DNA of 36,772 nt, taken from positions 1-36,772 of the forward strand of contig CABYVU010000011.1 of assembly GCA_902522525.1 (NCBI GenBank). The letters run 5' to 3'. The translations under genes and the position numbers were made by a program. Within the stretch, counting starts at the first letter, position 1, and every line of letters starts with the position of its first letter. The notes below the pieces were generated by a model. It did not search any database. It had not been told where the DNA came from and saw only the letters and a list, made by a program, of their open reading frames with translations. Shown here piece after piece: positions 24,067 to 32,324 of this stretch. This stretch comes from an uncultured Pelagibacteraceae bacterium (GTDB lineage Bacteria > Pseudomonadota > Alphaproteobacteria > Pelagibacterales > Pelagibacteraceae).

Positions 24067-25267
24067 TTGTTTTCTCTTTTATAGGTAAGTGTATCACACC
24101 AGCAAAAATAGAAAGTGCGATAGATGCGTACCAAGCATAATCAAAGTTACCATGCATTTCATAAAAAACTCCACCTAGATATGCTCCAAGAAAGGATCCT
24201 ACCTGATGACTGACAAATACAATACCATATAAAAGACCTAGATATTTTGTTCCAAATATATGCCCCACTATTCCATTAGTTGGGGGTACAGTTGAAAGCC
24301 ACAGAAGCCCAAATGTTACTCCAAATACTATACAATTAAATACGCTTGGAGGTAAAAATATAAAATAAATTAATGATACACCTCTTAAAAAATAAATTGC
24401 ACTTAAGACTTTCTTTTTGCTAAATCTAGTTGCTAAATAACCTGCACCAATTGTACCAATCATATTAAAAACGCCAACTAGAGCTAATATCATTGCTGCT
24501 GTCCAATCGGGTAGCCCTCTATCCATCATATAAGTTGGGATATGCGTAGCCACTAAAGCAATATGCCAACCACAAACAAAAAAACCAAGAGTTAAAAATA
24601 TGAAACTTTTATTTCCAAAAGCCTCTCTTAAAGCTTCTGATGCTGTTTGATTGTTATCTAAATTACTACTTCCAACCGGAATTTTTGGTGTATTTACAAA
24701 TAGAGCAACAATTAATCCAATTCCTAATAGAAAACAAAAATATAAAATTGTAATTTCCCACCCCATTTCAATTAATGAGTACCTAACCAATAAAGGTGAA
24801 ACAAAAAAACCAAATGATCCTGCACATGTAACAATACCTGTTGCTATTGTTCTATTTGAAGCAGGAAAATGTTTAGCAACAACTGATACTGGGATACTTA
24901 TAGCAGTACCACCTAATCCTATACCAATCAATATTCCAATCGTTAGAGTAAAGTAGTGTCCAGTATTAAGTCCTGAGTAGAAAAGTAATAGTCCTGATAA
25001 AAAAAATAAAAAACCCACAAATATAGCTGTTGCACCTCCATATTTATCAGTTATGAAACCAAAAACTGGACTGAAGATTCCCCACATTAAAAGTTGCAAA
25101 CCTATTACAAAACCAAAATGTGAGATAGAAATATTCAGATCTGTATTAAAATCAAAATAAAATAAGCCAAATGTTTGCCTAATACCCATTGCAAAAATAA
25201 CTGTTAATGAAGCTGCAATAAGGGTAACCAGTGCCTTTTTACTAGTGAAAAATTTTTCTTTGCTCAT
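24044..25267 (-). CDS. Major facilitator superfamily transporter
   Basis: The 407-residue protein has about 12 membrane helices in two halves, with the first-loop motif GFITDKYGG (variant of MFS motif A) and GAGYLATRFSKKK in the second half. The glycine-rich GLGGTAISIPVSVVAKHF segment and the YGIVFVSHQVGSFLGAYLGG helix resemble monocarboxylate/oxalate-formate antiporter-like MFS proteins, but the substrate is not predictable. It overlaps metC by four bases (ATGA at 25264-25267) and pabB by 23 bases, so it sits inside the metC-pab operon. Confidence 0.88.
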   Translation of the reverse strand: MSKEKFFTSKKALVTLIAASLTVIFAMGIRQTFGLFYFDFNTDLNISISHFGFVIGLQLLMWGIFSPVFGFITDKYGGATAIFVGFLFFLSGLLLFYSGLNTGHYFTLTIGILIGIGLGGTAISIPVSVVAKHFPASNRTIATGIVTCAGSFGFFVSPLLVRYSLIEMGWEITILYFCFLLGIGLIVALFVNTPKIPVGSSNLDNNQTASEALREAFGNKSFIFLTLGFFVCGWHIALVATHIPTYMMDRGLPDWTAAMILALVGVFNMIGTIGAGYLATRFSKKKVLSAIYFLRGVSLIYFIFLPPSVFNCIVFGVTFGLLWLSTVPPTNGIVGHIFGTKYLGLLYGIVFVSHQVGSFLGAYLGGVFYEMHGNFDYAWYASIALSIFAGVIHLPIKEKTIERVQAA

Positions 25268-26439
25268 TTAACGAGCATAAGGCTTTTTCTAATATCTGCA
25301 ATTAAATCTTTTGGGTCTTCTAGTCCTATATGTAATCTTACCAAGTGTTCATTTTTATCTAAATTTAGGAATTTTCTATCACCCATCTCAATATCACTTT
25401 GCAGCAATGCTAAACTTTCAAACCCACCCCAACTATAACCATGACCAAATAATTTTAACGAATTTACAAATTTCAAAACAGATTTTCTACTTTTAGATCT
25501 TATAATTAATCCCATAAGACCTGATGAGCCAGAGTAGTATTTTTTCCACATTCTAAAATTGAAAGAGTTTTTTTTATAAGGATACAAAAGTTTTACTTTT
25601 TTGCTTTTGGAAAGAAATTTACAGACTTCTTTAGCATTAGACTCATGTTTATCTAATCTAATATCTAAAGTTCTTAAGCCTCTAGTTATTAAATAAGCAT
25701 CATCAGGACCTAATCTTAATCCCAAAACATCGTCTGCTTTTTTGACGTGTTTATATACTTTTTTGTTAACAGCTAAACTTCCACCCATCACATCGGAATG
25801 TCCTGAATAATATTTTGTTGCTGATACTATTGACATATCAAAACCCAATTTAATGGGTTTAAAAAAATATGGTGTTGCCCAGGTATTATCTATTGCAGTA
25901 AATATTTTATTTTTTTTTGCAATAGAAATAACTTTTTTTAGATCTTGGAATTCAAAAGTATTACTTCCAGGGCACTCAACGTAAATTAGTTTAGTTTTAC
26001 TTGTTATGCTTTTTTCTAGAGATTTTAAATCATGAGGGTTATAAAATTTTGTTTTAATTCCAAATTCTTTAAGATAATTTTCACTTAAATTTCTAGTTGG
26101 ATTGTAAAGTGGATCTGAAACTATTATCTCATCTCCTGGTCTTGTTACACTAAATATTGATAGAAATACCGATCCAAATCCGGTTGGAGTTAAAAATACA
26201 TTGTATGATTCCTCCAGTTTGGTAAGAATTTTTTGTAATATGAAAGTAGTTGATGTGCCTTTTCTACCGTAATCATAATGTCCACCTAATGGTTTTTTTA
26301 AAGCCATTCTTTGCATTTTTCTTAAATCTTGCATTGATTTAAAAATAATTGTGGATGCCCTTACAACTGGTGGATTGACAGAATGGTTGTGAAAATCTTT
26401 AGCTGTATGCTTTAAAAAAGTTTTAAAGGAATAATCCAT
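25264..26439 (-). CDS. metC: Cystathionine beta-lyase-like Cys/Met metabolism PLP enzyme
   Basis: The 391-residue protein is a gamma-family PLP enzyme: the pyridoxal lysine is Lys209 in SATKYYSGHSDVMGG, and YGRKGTSTT (58-66) supplies phosphate-binding residues from the neighbouring subunit. Sequence features (RASTIIFKS, HYDYGRKGT) resemble alphaproteobacterial cystathionine beta-lyase more than cystathionine gamma-synthase. It would cleave cystathionine to homocysteine, pyruvate and ammonia, or act as a cysteine/methionine-lyase. It heads the six-gene minus-strand operon. Confidence 0.88.
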   Translation of the reverse strand: MDYSFKTFLKHTAKDFHNHSVNPPVVRASTIIFKSMQDLRKMQRMALKKPLGGHYDYGRKGTSTTFILQKILTKLEESYNVFLTPTGFGSVFLSIFSVTRPGDEIIVSDPLYNPTRNLSENYLKEFGIKTKFYNPHDLKSLEKSITSKTKLIYVECPGSNTFEFQDLKKVISIAKKNKIFTAIDNTWATPYFFKPIKLGFDMSIVSATKYYSGHSDVMGGSLAVNKKVYKHVKKADDVLGLRLGPDDAYLITRGLRTLDIRLDKHESNAKEVCKFLSKSKKVKLLYPYKKNSFNFRMWKKYYSGSSGLMGLIIRSKSRKSVLKFVNSLKLFGHGYSWGGFESLALLQSDIEMGDRKFLNLDKNEHLVRLHIGLEDPKDLIADIRKSLMLVK

Positions 26440-26505
26440 AAAAAATTTGATATGTACTTAGGACAATGCTATATCCACCAAATAAGTCAATAAAATAGTA
26501 AAACT

Positions 26506-26511
26506 AAGGAG
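26506..26511 (+). promoter_or_regulatory. Strong Shine-Dalgarno before the 27-residue basic protein
   Basis: AAGGAG lies three bases before the ATG at 26515. The spacing is short, but such a full purine core is rare in this window, where most genes lack one, and it supports translation of the tiny gene. Confidence 0.55.
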
Positions 26512-26514
26512 ATT

Positions 26515-26598
26515 ATGGGATATCCAAAAAAACATAGAGGCCGTAGAAAAATGGGCTCTAAAAAGAGAAGAGCAAGAAAAAAAAATAAAAAGAAATAG
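26515..26598 (+). CDS. Very small, highly basic protein (possible ribosome-associated)
   Basis: The 27-residue product reads MGYPKKHRGRRKMG followed by SKKRRARKKNKKK, with 17 Lys/Arg residues and no acidic ones. A strong AAGGAG ribosome site precedes the ATG. Its RRKM...KKRR pattern recalls the tiny basic ribosome-associated proteins of the COX24/AURKAIP1-like or THX-like type, but the match is by composition more than by alignment. It is a single gene between the divergent metC promoter region and the convergent mnmA stop at 26604. A second in-frame ATG at 26551 is less likely as the start. Confidence 0.6.
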   Translation: MGYPKKHRGRRKMGSKKRRARKKNKKK

Positions 26599-26603
26599 AA
26601 AAT

Positions 26604-27722
26604 TTAATCTTTAATCCAGCCACCACCAAGAACTTTGTGACCAAATTGGTCTTTTTTGTAAAATACACAAGCTTGACCAGGAGATATTCCGTATTCTGGT
26701 TTTAGAAGATTTACTTTAACATTTTCATTATCTTTTATATATACTTTTGCATCTAAAAGTTTTCCAGTAGATCTTACTTTGACCAATATATTTTTATCTA
26801 ATTCATTTATATTTGTTAGTAAATTTACGTTTTTTAAATTTATATTACTTCTTGCCAGCTCTTCTTTTGGACCAATGTAAATTTCATTTTTCTCAGCATC
26901 AATTTTAATTACATAAAATGGCTCTTCATTTGAAACTTTAATTCCTTTTCTTTGTCCAATAGTAAAATTAACTATTCCATCATGTACTCCCACAACTTTA
27001 CCATCCAAATTTTTTATATTTCCTTTTTTGTACGATTCTGGTTTAAATTTTTTTATTACTGAAGCATAATCTCCATTGGGTACAAAGCATATATCTTGAC
27101 TATCTGGTTTATCAGCAACATTCAAATTCAGATTTTTTGCAATTTCTCTGGTTTTGTTTTTAAGAAGTCCACCTAGTGGAAATCTAATATAATTTAATTG
27201 CTCTCTTGTGGTATTAAATAAAAAATAACTTTGATCTCTATTTGCATCAATTGCTTGGTACATATTAGTTAAGTTATTTTGTGTTAAACTTTTTACATAA
27301 TGACCTGTGATTAGCGCATCAGCATTTAAATCTTTTGAAAATTCAAATAAATCTTTAAATTTAACTGTCTGGTTGCATTGTACACATGGTATTGGTGTTT
27401 CACCCTTTAAATAACTTTCAACAAAGTTATCGATAACACCTTGTTTAAATTTATCTTGGTAATATAAAATCTTATGTTCAATATCTAATTTATGCGCAAC
27501 TCTTTTTGCATCCATAATATCTTGACCTGAGCAGCACTGTTTTGAAGCAGCAACTTCTTTGCCATCATTGTAAAGTTTTAAAGTAATTCCAATTACATTA
27601 TAACCTTCTTGTTTCATCATCCCAGCAACAGTTGATGAGTCTACACCTCCGGACATTGCTACCACTACTGTAGTTTCTGACGGTTTTTTATTAAATCCTA
27701 ATGAGTTAGTTTCTAAATTCAT
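26604..27722 (-). CDS. mnmA: tRNA-specific 2-thiouridylase
   Basis: MnmA thiolates U34 of the Lys, Glu and Gln tRNAs. The 372-residue protein has the PP-loop SGGVDSS at 24-30 for ATP, the catalytic cysteines in [10 protein letters not shown] and DICFVP, and the GQRKGI segment of the central domain. The ending HKVLGGGWI is typical. It is divergent from the DUF3553-cysQ operon with about 40 bases between the two starts. Confidence 0.95.
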   Translation of the reverse strand: MNLETNSLGFNKKPSETTVVVAMSGGVDSSTVAGMMKQEGYNVIGITLKLYNDGKEVAASKQCCSGQDIMDAKRVAHKLDIEHKILYYQDKFKQGVIDNFVESYLKGETPIPCVQCNQTVKFKDLFEFSKDLNADALITGHYVKSLTQNNLTNMYQAIDANRDQSYFLFNTTREQLNYIRFPLGGLLKNKTREIAKNLNLNVADKPDSQDICFVPNGDYASVIKKFKPESYKKGNIKNLDGKVVGVHDGIVNFTIGQRKGIKVSNEEPFYVIKIDAEKNEIYIGPKEELARSNINLKNVNLLTNINELDKNILVKVRSTGKLLDAKVYIKDNENVKVNLLKPEYGISPGQACVFYKKDQFGHKVLGGGWIKD

Positions 27723-27763
27723 TTGATGGTATTTATACTTATTTCCATTATAAGTTAAATTAA

Positions 27764-27940
27764 ATGATTTTAGATTTTGAACCAGGTGACAAAGTTATTA
27801 ATCCAGCAAATAAAAGTTGGGGTATTGGTCAAGTTCAGTCAATTATCAACGATAAAGTAACTGTTAATTTCCAAAATGTTGGAAAAAAAGTAATAAATGC
27901 AAATAATATAGAACTCGAGAGAATTGATAATAATGGATGA
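27764..27940 (+). CDS. DUF3553 family small protein
   Basis: This 58-residue protein begins [24 protein letters not shown] and continues with [14 protein letters not shown], a clear match by recall to the alphaproteobacterial DUF3553 family, whose members begin with a FEPGDxVxHPxxxxWGxGQVQS pattern. It looks like a small beta-barrel (KOW/CarD-like tudor fold is an inference). Its last eight bases overlap the start of cysQ (ATG at 27933, stop at 27938-27940), giving translational coupling. It has no clear Shine-Dalgarno sequence. Confidence 0.8.
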   Translation: MILDFEPGDKVINPANKSWGIGQVQSIINDKVTVNFQNVGKKVINANNIELERIDNNG

Positions 27941-28706
27941 AAGTAAAATAAGGAGTGTTGTTAAAGATTTAATTGACACTTTTATAATGGCTGGTGAATT
28001 GTCTATTAAACTAAGAGAGAAAGGTTTAAATAAAGAGATTAAATCTGATAATACCCCTGTAAGCAATGGTGATCTTGAGGTAAATAAAATTATCACAAAA
28101 AAATTGTTAGAATTGACACCAGATATACCCATTGTTTCTGAGGAAACTTCACACAATAAATCTAAAAATAATTTAAAAAACTTCTGGCTAGTTGATCCAA
28201 TTGACGGAACATACGACTATATAAATGATGGTGAGGAATTCACTATTAATGCTGGATTAATATTAAATGGAAAAGCTGTTGCCGGTTTAATTAATGTGCC
28301 TGCAAAAAAAAGGATGTTTTATAGTTTTGGAAAAGGCCAATCATATGAAATTACTTCTAACAAAACTATAAAATTAGACTGTAAGAAAATTACTCCTAAA
28401 GGTTCAATAAAAGTAGTTTCGTATTCAAACAAACTAAAACCTGAAATTGAAAAAATTCATAAAGATTTAGGAGTTACACAACACGTTCGAATGAAAAGCT
28501 CTCTTAAATTTTGTGTAATAGCTTCAGGAGAATTTGATGGATATGTTGCTGAGCCAAGAGCTTGCGAATGGGATATAGCTGCAGGGCACGCTATACTTGA
28601 AAACGCAGGTGGAATAGTAACAGATTTTAATGGCAATGAAATTACGTATGGTAAAAAAGATTTTAAAAATCCAAGTATAATTTTAAAGAGAAGTAAAAAT
28701 TTATAA
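27933..28706 (+). CDS. cysQ: 3'(2'),5'-bisphosphate nucleotidase (inositol monophosphatase family)
   Basis: CysQ hydrolyses 3'-phosphoadenosine 5'-phosphate to AMP. The protein of 257 residues (from ATG 27933) has the family metal motifs: SEE (VSEETSHN), DPIDGTYDYI and WDIAAGHAILENAGG. A TTG nine bases upstream is in frame but an ATG start is more likely. Some members of the family act as inositol or fructose-bisphosphate phosphatases; the DGTYDYINDGEEF form with the compact N-terminus favours CysQ. The stop overlaps the next gene by one base. Confidence 0.85.
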   Translation: MDESKIRSVVKDLIDTFIMAGELSIKLREKGLNKEIKSDNTPVSNGDLEVNKIITKKLLELTPDIPIVSEETSHNKSKNNLKNFWLVDPIDGTYDYINDGEEFTINAGLILNGKAVAGLINVPAKKRMFYSFGKGQSYEITSNKTIKLDCKKITPKGSIKVVSYSNKLKPEIEKIHKDLGVTQHVRMKSSLKFCVIASGEFDGYVAEPRACEWDIAAGHAILENAGGIVTDFNGNEITYGKKDFKNPSIILKRSKNL

Positions 28707-28852
28707 TGAGCGAACAATTAAGAATAATTTTAATTATAATTGTATCTGTAACAATATTTGGTTTAATTGTTTTTGTGATGGTTAAAAACTATATAAGAAA
28801 TAAAATTCAATACTATTTAGAAGAAAAAAATAAAAAAACTAAAGAAGATTAA
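28706..28852 (+). CDS. 48-residue single-helix membrane protein
   Basis: The ATG shares one base with the cysQ stop (TAATG at 28704-28708). The product has a hydrophobic helix (about 6-26, with LRIILIIIVSVTIFGLIVF) and a charged lysine/glutamate tail ending EEKNKKTKED. The 3' end overlaps the convergent recX gene by 14 bases. Coupling to cysQ and a typical small-membrane-protein layout make it likely real. No family recognised. Confidence 0.6.
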   Translation: MSEQLRIILIIIVSVTIFGLIVFVMVKNYIRNKIQYYLEEKNKKTKED

Positions 28853-29402
28853 TTATTTTTAAATATTCATCTTTTTCAAGATCCATTACTCTTCTTGAAA
28901 CTTCAAAATTGAAACCTAAACGAGCTAATACTCCTATATCCTTTTTATAAAACAAAGGTCTATTGTCCTCTTGTCTTGATGGTCCAATTCTTTTCTTTTT
29001 ACAGATTTTTATGGCTGAAAAAAAATCCTGATCTTCATTCTTATCTTTTATTTGTTCAATTGTATTTTTAATATATTTTTCACCCACACCTTTATTCATT
29101 AAGTAATTTCTTATTTTGTTTATAGATGATCCTCTTTGTATTAAACTTTTTGCTTTAGACTCTGAATAAAATTTGTCATTAATAAATTTTGATTTTTCAA
29201 GATCTTCAAGAACAATATCTATAAGATTAGATACATCATTTTTTTTTATATTGGGAGTTCTTGATGTTAGATATTTTTTTAATAAATAAGTTCTTAATTG
29301 TTGTTTAGATGGTGCAAATTTTTCTAAATAATTAAGTGCAAAATTCGTCATCTCATCAACGGTTACTTCTAAAGTCTTTTTTTTATTTTTTATGGGAATC
29401 AT
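28839..29402 (-). CDS. recX: RecX family regulatory protein
   Basis: The 187-residue helical protein shows the RecX three-helix repeats, with ALNYLEKFAPSKQQLRTYL at the start, SKFINDKFYSESKAKSLIQRG in the middle and RRVMDLEKDEYL at the end. RecX binds RecA filaments and modulates their activity. It is lysine-rich, as expected for SAR11 orthologues, and slightly longer than the E. coli form. No recA gene is adjacent. It shares its promoter gap of about 30 bases with the divergent ABA4-like gene. Confidence 0.82.
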   Translation of the reverse strand: MIPIKNKKKTLEVTVDEMTNFALNYLEKFAPSKQQLRTYLLKKYLTSRTPNIKKNDVSNLIDIVLEDLEKSKFINDKFYSESKAKSLIQRGSSINKIRNYLMNKGVGEKYIKNTIEQIKDKNEDQDFFSAIKICKKKRIGPSRQEDNRPLFYKKDIGVLARLGFNFEVSRRVMDLEKDEYLKIINLL

Positions 29403-29431
29403 TGTTTTATTTAATATAATATAAAAATAAT

Positions 29432-29905
29432 ATGATTGAACAAATAGCAGCTTTTTTTACCATTGAGATGATTTATTTTTGGTTAAATATAGGTGTAATA
29501 CCCTTCTGGTTAATTCTGATTATTTTTCCCCAGTCAAAGATTTGTGGATTACTGGTTACTTCTGTATTCCCATTTTTTATTTTAACAGCTGTCTATGTTT
29601 ATCTAGGTTATTATTTCTACATTTCTGGATATGATTTTGATTATAATTTTACGTTGTACCTTGGTCTGTATGACTTGAGAAATCTTTTTGAAGCTGAAGC
29701 TTTTTTGATAATGTTTTGGACACACTTTTTAGCAATAAACTTATTTTGTGGAGCTTGGATAATGAAAGATAGTCAAAAATTATTTATGTCTAGATACATA
29801 GTCTTCATTCCAATAATAATAACTTATTTTATTGGTCCCTTAGGTTTAGTTATTTATTGGATAATAAGAATGTTCTACGCTAAAAGAATAAATTTGTTAG
29901 ATTGA
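29432..29905 (+). CDS. ABA4-like (DUF4281) membrane protein
   Basis: The 157-residue protein has four membrane helices and the family pattern NIGVIPFWLILIIFP at 18-32, LRNLFEAEAFLIMFWTHFLAINLFCGAW (about 82-109) and a final YFIGPLGLVIYWIIR. The plant relative ABA4 is needed for neoxanthin formation, and bacterial relatives have been linked to carotenoid or lipid metabolism, but activity in SAR11 is unknown. No other carotenoid gene is in the window. It lies between the divergent recX and the convergent rhodanese gene. Confidence 0.8.
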   Translation: MIEQIAAFFTIEMIYFWLNIGVIPFWLILIIFPQSKICGLLVTSVFPFFILTAVYVYLGYYFYISGYDFDYNFTLYLGLYDLRNLFEAEAFLIMFWTHFLAINLFCGAWIMKDSQKLFMSRYIVFIPIIITYFIGPLGLVIYWIIRMFYAKRINLLD

Positions 29906-29913
29906 AAGCTCAA

Positions 29914-30300
29914 TTACTTTACTACTTTAAAACCTGAATTTTGCATTGATCCAAAACCGCCATCTACATGGCAAATATTTTTAAAACCCATACCTTGTAA
30001 AGTTTTTGTTGCTAATGCTGATCTTAGACCCCCAGCACAAAACAGAACCATTTCCTTATTCATATCAATTTTACCTTCTTTAAAATATTGACTATCTGGA
30101 TCCATCCAAAATTCCAGCATTCCTCTTGGTATGTGAGAAGATTTTTCTATTCTTCCTAATCTTTCTAATTCTCTTACATCTCTGATATCGATAAGGTTGC
30201 ATGAATCATTATTTAATTTTTTTAGAGCTTCCTCTGGTGATATAGTTTTAATTTCTTTTAAAGCTTCTGCGACTAAAGTTGATGCTGATTTTATTGTCAT
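29914..30300 (-). CDS. Single-domain rhodanese-like protein
   Basis: The 128-residue protein has a rhodanese domain with LIDIRDVRE (36-44), HIPRGMLEFW, and the active-site loop FCAGGLRSA with the sulfane-carrying Cys88. It has no signal peptide and is probably cytoplasmic. An extra helix of about 20 residues precedes the domain. It could deliver sulfur from thiosulfate or persulfides; the partner is unknown. It is monocistronic and convergent with the ABA4-like gene with 8 bases between the stops. Confidence 0.9.
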   Translation of the reverse strand: MTIKSASTLVAEALKEIKTISPEEALKKLNNDSCNLIDIRDVRELERLGRIEKSSHIPRGMLEFWMDPDSQYFKEGKIDMNKEMVLFCAGGLRSALATKTLQGMGFKNICHVDGGFGSMQNSGFKVVK

Positions 30301-30358
30301 AAATGTTTATTACACTAAATTAAAAATATTTCTATATAAATTAAATAAAGGTTATTAA

Positions 30359-30802
30359 ATGAAAGCTCCAAATTTTAAATTATCATCTACGTCAGGTAAA
30401 ACTGTTGAATTAAGTAAAGTAAAATCAAAATTTATCATCATCTATTTCTATCCTAAAGATAATACAAGCGGTTGTACAATTGAGACAAATGATTTTAATA
30501 AACTTTTAAGTAAATTTGAGAAACTTGGATGTACAATTTTTGGAATATCCAAAGATAGTTTAGAAAGTCATGAAAAATGGAGTAAAAAACTTAACCTAAA
30601 ATTTGAACTATTAGCTGACGAAGATAAAACTTCTTTAAAAGCTTATAAAGCTTGGGCAAAAAAGAAATTTATGGGTAGAGAATTTATGGGCACAGTAAGA
30701 AGTACTTTTATTATTGAGAAAAATAAAATCATTAAGGAATGGAGAAACGTTAAGGCAGCGGGCCATGCTGCAGAGGTTTTAGACTTCATAAAAAATTGCT
30801 AA
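30359..30802 (+). CDS. Peroxiredoxin (BCP/PrxQ type)
   Basis: The 147-residue protein has the peroxidatic Cys39 in NTSGCTIE, preceded by FYPKD, typical of the bacterioferritin-comigratory (PrxQ) group. The usual resolving cysteine five residues later is absent (replaced in TIETNDF), so it is a 1-Cys form or uses Cys58 or the C-terminal cysteine (second-last region FIKNC). It reduces peroxides with thiol donors. A strong bidirectional terminator follows at 30804-30829. Confidence 0.92.
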   Translation: MKAPNFKLSSTSGKTVELSKVKSKFIIIYFYPKDNTSGCTIETNDFNKLLSKFEKLGCTIFGISKDSLESHEKWSKKLNLKFELLADEDKTSLKAYKAWAKKKFMGREFMGTVRSTFIIEKNKIIKEWRNVKAAGHAAEVLDFIKNC

Positions 30803-30803
30803 A

Positions 30804-30829
30804 AAAAGGCCCCAGTTAAGGGGCCTTTT
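30804..30829. terminator. Bidirectional rho-independent terminator (prx / amt)
   Basis: GGCCCC (30808-30813) and GGGGCC (30820-30825) form a six-pair G+C stem with a six-base loop, flanked by AAAA and TTTT so that it works on both strands. It lies between the convergent peroxiredoxin and ammonium transporter genes and is the clearest terminator of the window. Confidence 0.9.
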
Positions 30830-30857
30830 ATCAACTATAGAGAGAGATAGTTATTCT

Positions 30858-32159
30858 TTAGTCTCTTATTGCGTATGCGATTACTCCAGACTCTGTAACA
30901 TCTGTACCAAGTCTTTCCGCTTCTTTGCTCAATCTAATACCCATTGTTCCCTTCATAATTCCCCATACTATTAGAGATACTACAAACACAAATGCGTTGA
31001 TTGAAATTACTCCTAGAAGCTGCGCTCCGAATGATGCATCACCGTTCGTTAGTGGAACTGCTAAAGTTCCCCATATTCCAGCGAATAAGTGAGCTGGAAC
31101 CGCTCCAACTACATCATCGATTTTTAGTGAGAATAATAATTTAGTTCCAAAGACAACTATTATTCCACCAATCGCACCTATAAGAATTGCTGCTAGCGGT
31201 GAAGGCATTAATGGTTCAGCTGTAATTGCAACAAGACCACCAATTGCTCCGTTAAGCATTTGAATTACATCAGTCTTACCTGACATTAATCTTGTTACTG
31301 CACCAGCTGCTAATACACCACCACAGGCTGCTAAGTTTGTATTAATGAAAATATTTGATACTGCTACTGCATCATCAAATGTTCCCATCGCTAATTGTGA
31401 TCCACCATTAAATCCGAACCAACCTAGCCATAAAATAAATACACCAACTGTTACTAATGGTACAGAAGACGCCGCAAATGGCTTCATAGGTTTAGCTGCT
31501 CCAGATTTGTCAAATCTACCTGTTCTAGCTCCTAAAAGAATTGCTCCAGCTAAAGCCGCAGCACCTCCAGTTGAGTGAACGAGTGTTGAACCAGCAAAGT
31601 CGGAGAAACCAGCAGCTGCTAACCAGCCACCTCCCCACTGCCAACCCATTACGATTGGATAGATAATTCCTGATAGAATAGCCGCAAATAAAAAGAATGG
31701 CCATAATTTAATTCTTTCAGCTAATGTTCCAGATACAATTGAAACTGTTGTTGCACAGAAAACCATTTGGAAGTACCAATCAGATCCATCTGCATATCCA
31801 GTATCAACTGAACTTGCATCAGACCATGGAGTAAAGCTTCCAATGTATCCACCCTCTGGAATTCCGTATGCTAAATTATATCCAACCATCCAGAACATAA
31901 TTCCGGCTATTGAAAATAATCCAATATTTTTGGCACATATTACTGATACACTTTTTGAAGTTACCATTCCTGATTCGAGCATGGCAAAACCTGCTGCCAT
32001 AAACATTACTAAGAAACCACAAACCAAAAAAAGAAATGTATTGAATATGAAACCAACTTCAGCTGAAACTGTTGTTTCAGCATAACCTGCACTAGTCATG
32101 TTAAGCAAGAAGAATAAACTTACTAATGGACCAGCCAGTTTTTTTAAAAGTTTAACCAT
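30858..32159 (-). CDS. amt: Ammonium transporter
   Basis: The 433-residue protein has an N-terminal signal peptide (cleavage near YAET at 26-29) and 11 membrane helices. The twin central histidines of Amt are seen in DFAGSTLVHSTGGAAAL and VPAHLFAGIWG. Signature segments WQWGGGWLA and GFNGGSQLAMG (phenylalanine gate region) are present. It imports ammonium, driven by the membrane potential. A perfect GGAGG ribosome site lies upstream of the ATG, and an TGCA-N5-TGCA palindrome is present further upstream. No glnK gene is adjacent. Confidence 0.95.
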   Translation of the reverse strand: MVKLLKKLAGPLVSLFFLLNMTSAGYAETTVSAEVGFIFNTFLFLVCGFLVMFMAAGFAMLESGMVTSKSVSVICAKNIGLFSIAGIMFWMVGYNLAYGIPEGGYIGSFTPWSDASSVDTGYADGSDWYFQMVFCATTVSIVSGTLAERIKLWPFFLFAAILSGIIYPIVMGWQWGGGWLAAAGFSDFAGSTLVHSTGGAAALAGAILLGARTGRFDKSGAAKPMKPFAASSVPLVTVGVFILWLGWFGFNGGSQLAMGTFDDAVAVSNIFINTNLAACGGVLAAGAVTRLMSGKTDVIQMLNGAIGGLVAITAEPLMPSPLAAILIGAIGGIIVVFGTKLLFSLKIDDVVGAVPAHLFAGIWGTLAVPLTNGDASFGAQLLGVISINAFVFVVSLIVWGIMKGTMGIRLSKEAERLGTDVTESGVIAYAIRD

Positions 32160-32168
32160 TTCACCTCC
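32160..32168 (-). promoter_or_regulatory. Canonical Shine-Dalgarno of amt
   Basis: On the minus strand GGAGGTGAA immediately precedes the start codon (GGAGG at 32164-32168, four bases to the ATG at 32159). It is among the best ribosome sites in the window and fits a highly expressed ammonium transporter. Confidence 0.7.
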
Positions 32169-32235
32169 GTTTAATTAAAGAGAATGTTATAGATTTAATA
32201 AAACTAAAAACTATTGATTGTTATTTAAAAGAGAT

Positions 32236-32250
32236 ATGCAGTATTTGCAT
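32236..32250. promoter_or_regulatory. TGCA-N5-TGCA palindrome upstream of amt
   Basis: ATGCA (32236-32240) and TGCAT (32246-32250) form a perfect five-base inverted repeat with five bases between. It lies about 77-91 bases before the amt start codon. The half-site resembles TGCAC-type NtrC-family sites, but the outer bases differ. Amt regulation by nitrogen is known in many bacteria; the link here is weak. Confidence 0.3.
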
Positions 32251-32270
32251 GTAGTACACGGGATAATTGT

Positions 32271-32317
32271 AAAAAAACAGCCTTTATTAAATTCTAATTT
32301 TTAATAAAGGCTGTTTT
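32271..32317 (-). terminator. Rho-independent terminator of the HU gene
   Basis: An 18-base perfect inverted repeat (32274-32291 and 32300-32317, 8-base loop) contains CAGCCTTTATT and its complement. On the minus strand it is followed by a run of seven T. It begins eight bases after the HU stop codon and prevents read-through into amt. Confidence 0.88.
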
Positions 32318-32324
32318 AAAAAGT

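Noticed and set aside
27924..27932. TTG at 27924 as the cysQ start
   Set aside because: The ATG at 27933 is nine bases downstream, gives the normal N-terminus and the usual type of overlap with the preceding gene.
31345..32085. Two plus-strand open frames (31345-31578 and 31843-32085) inside amt
   Set aside because: Both are antisense shadows of the conserved ammonium transporter and lack ribosome sites; composition follows from the codon use of amt.
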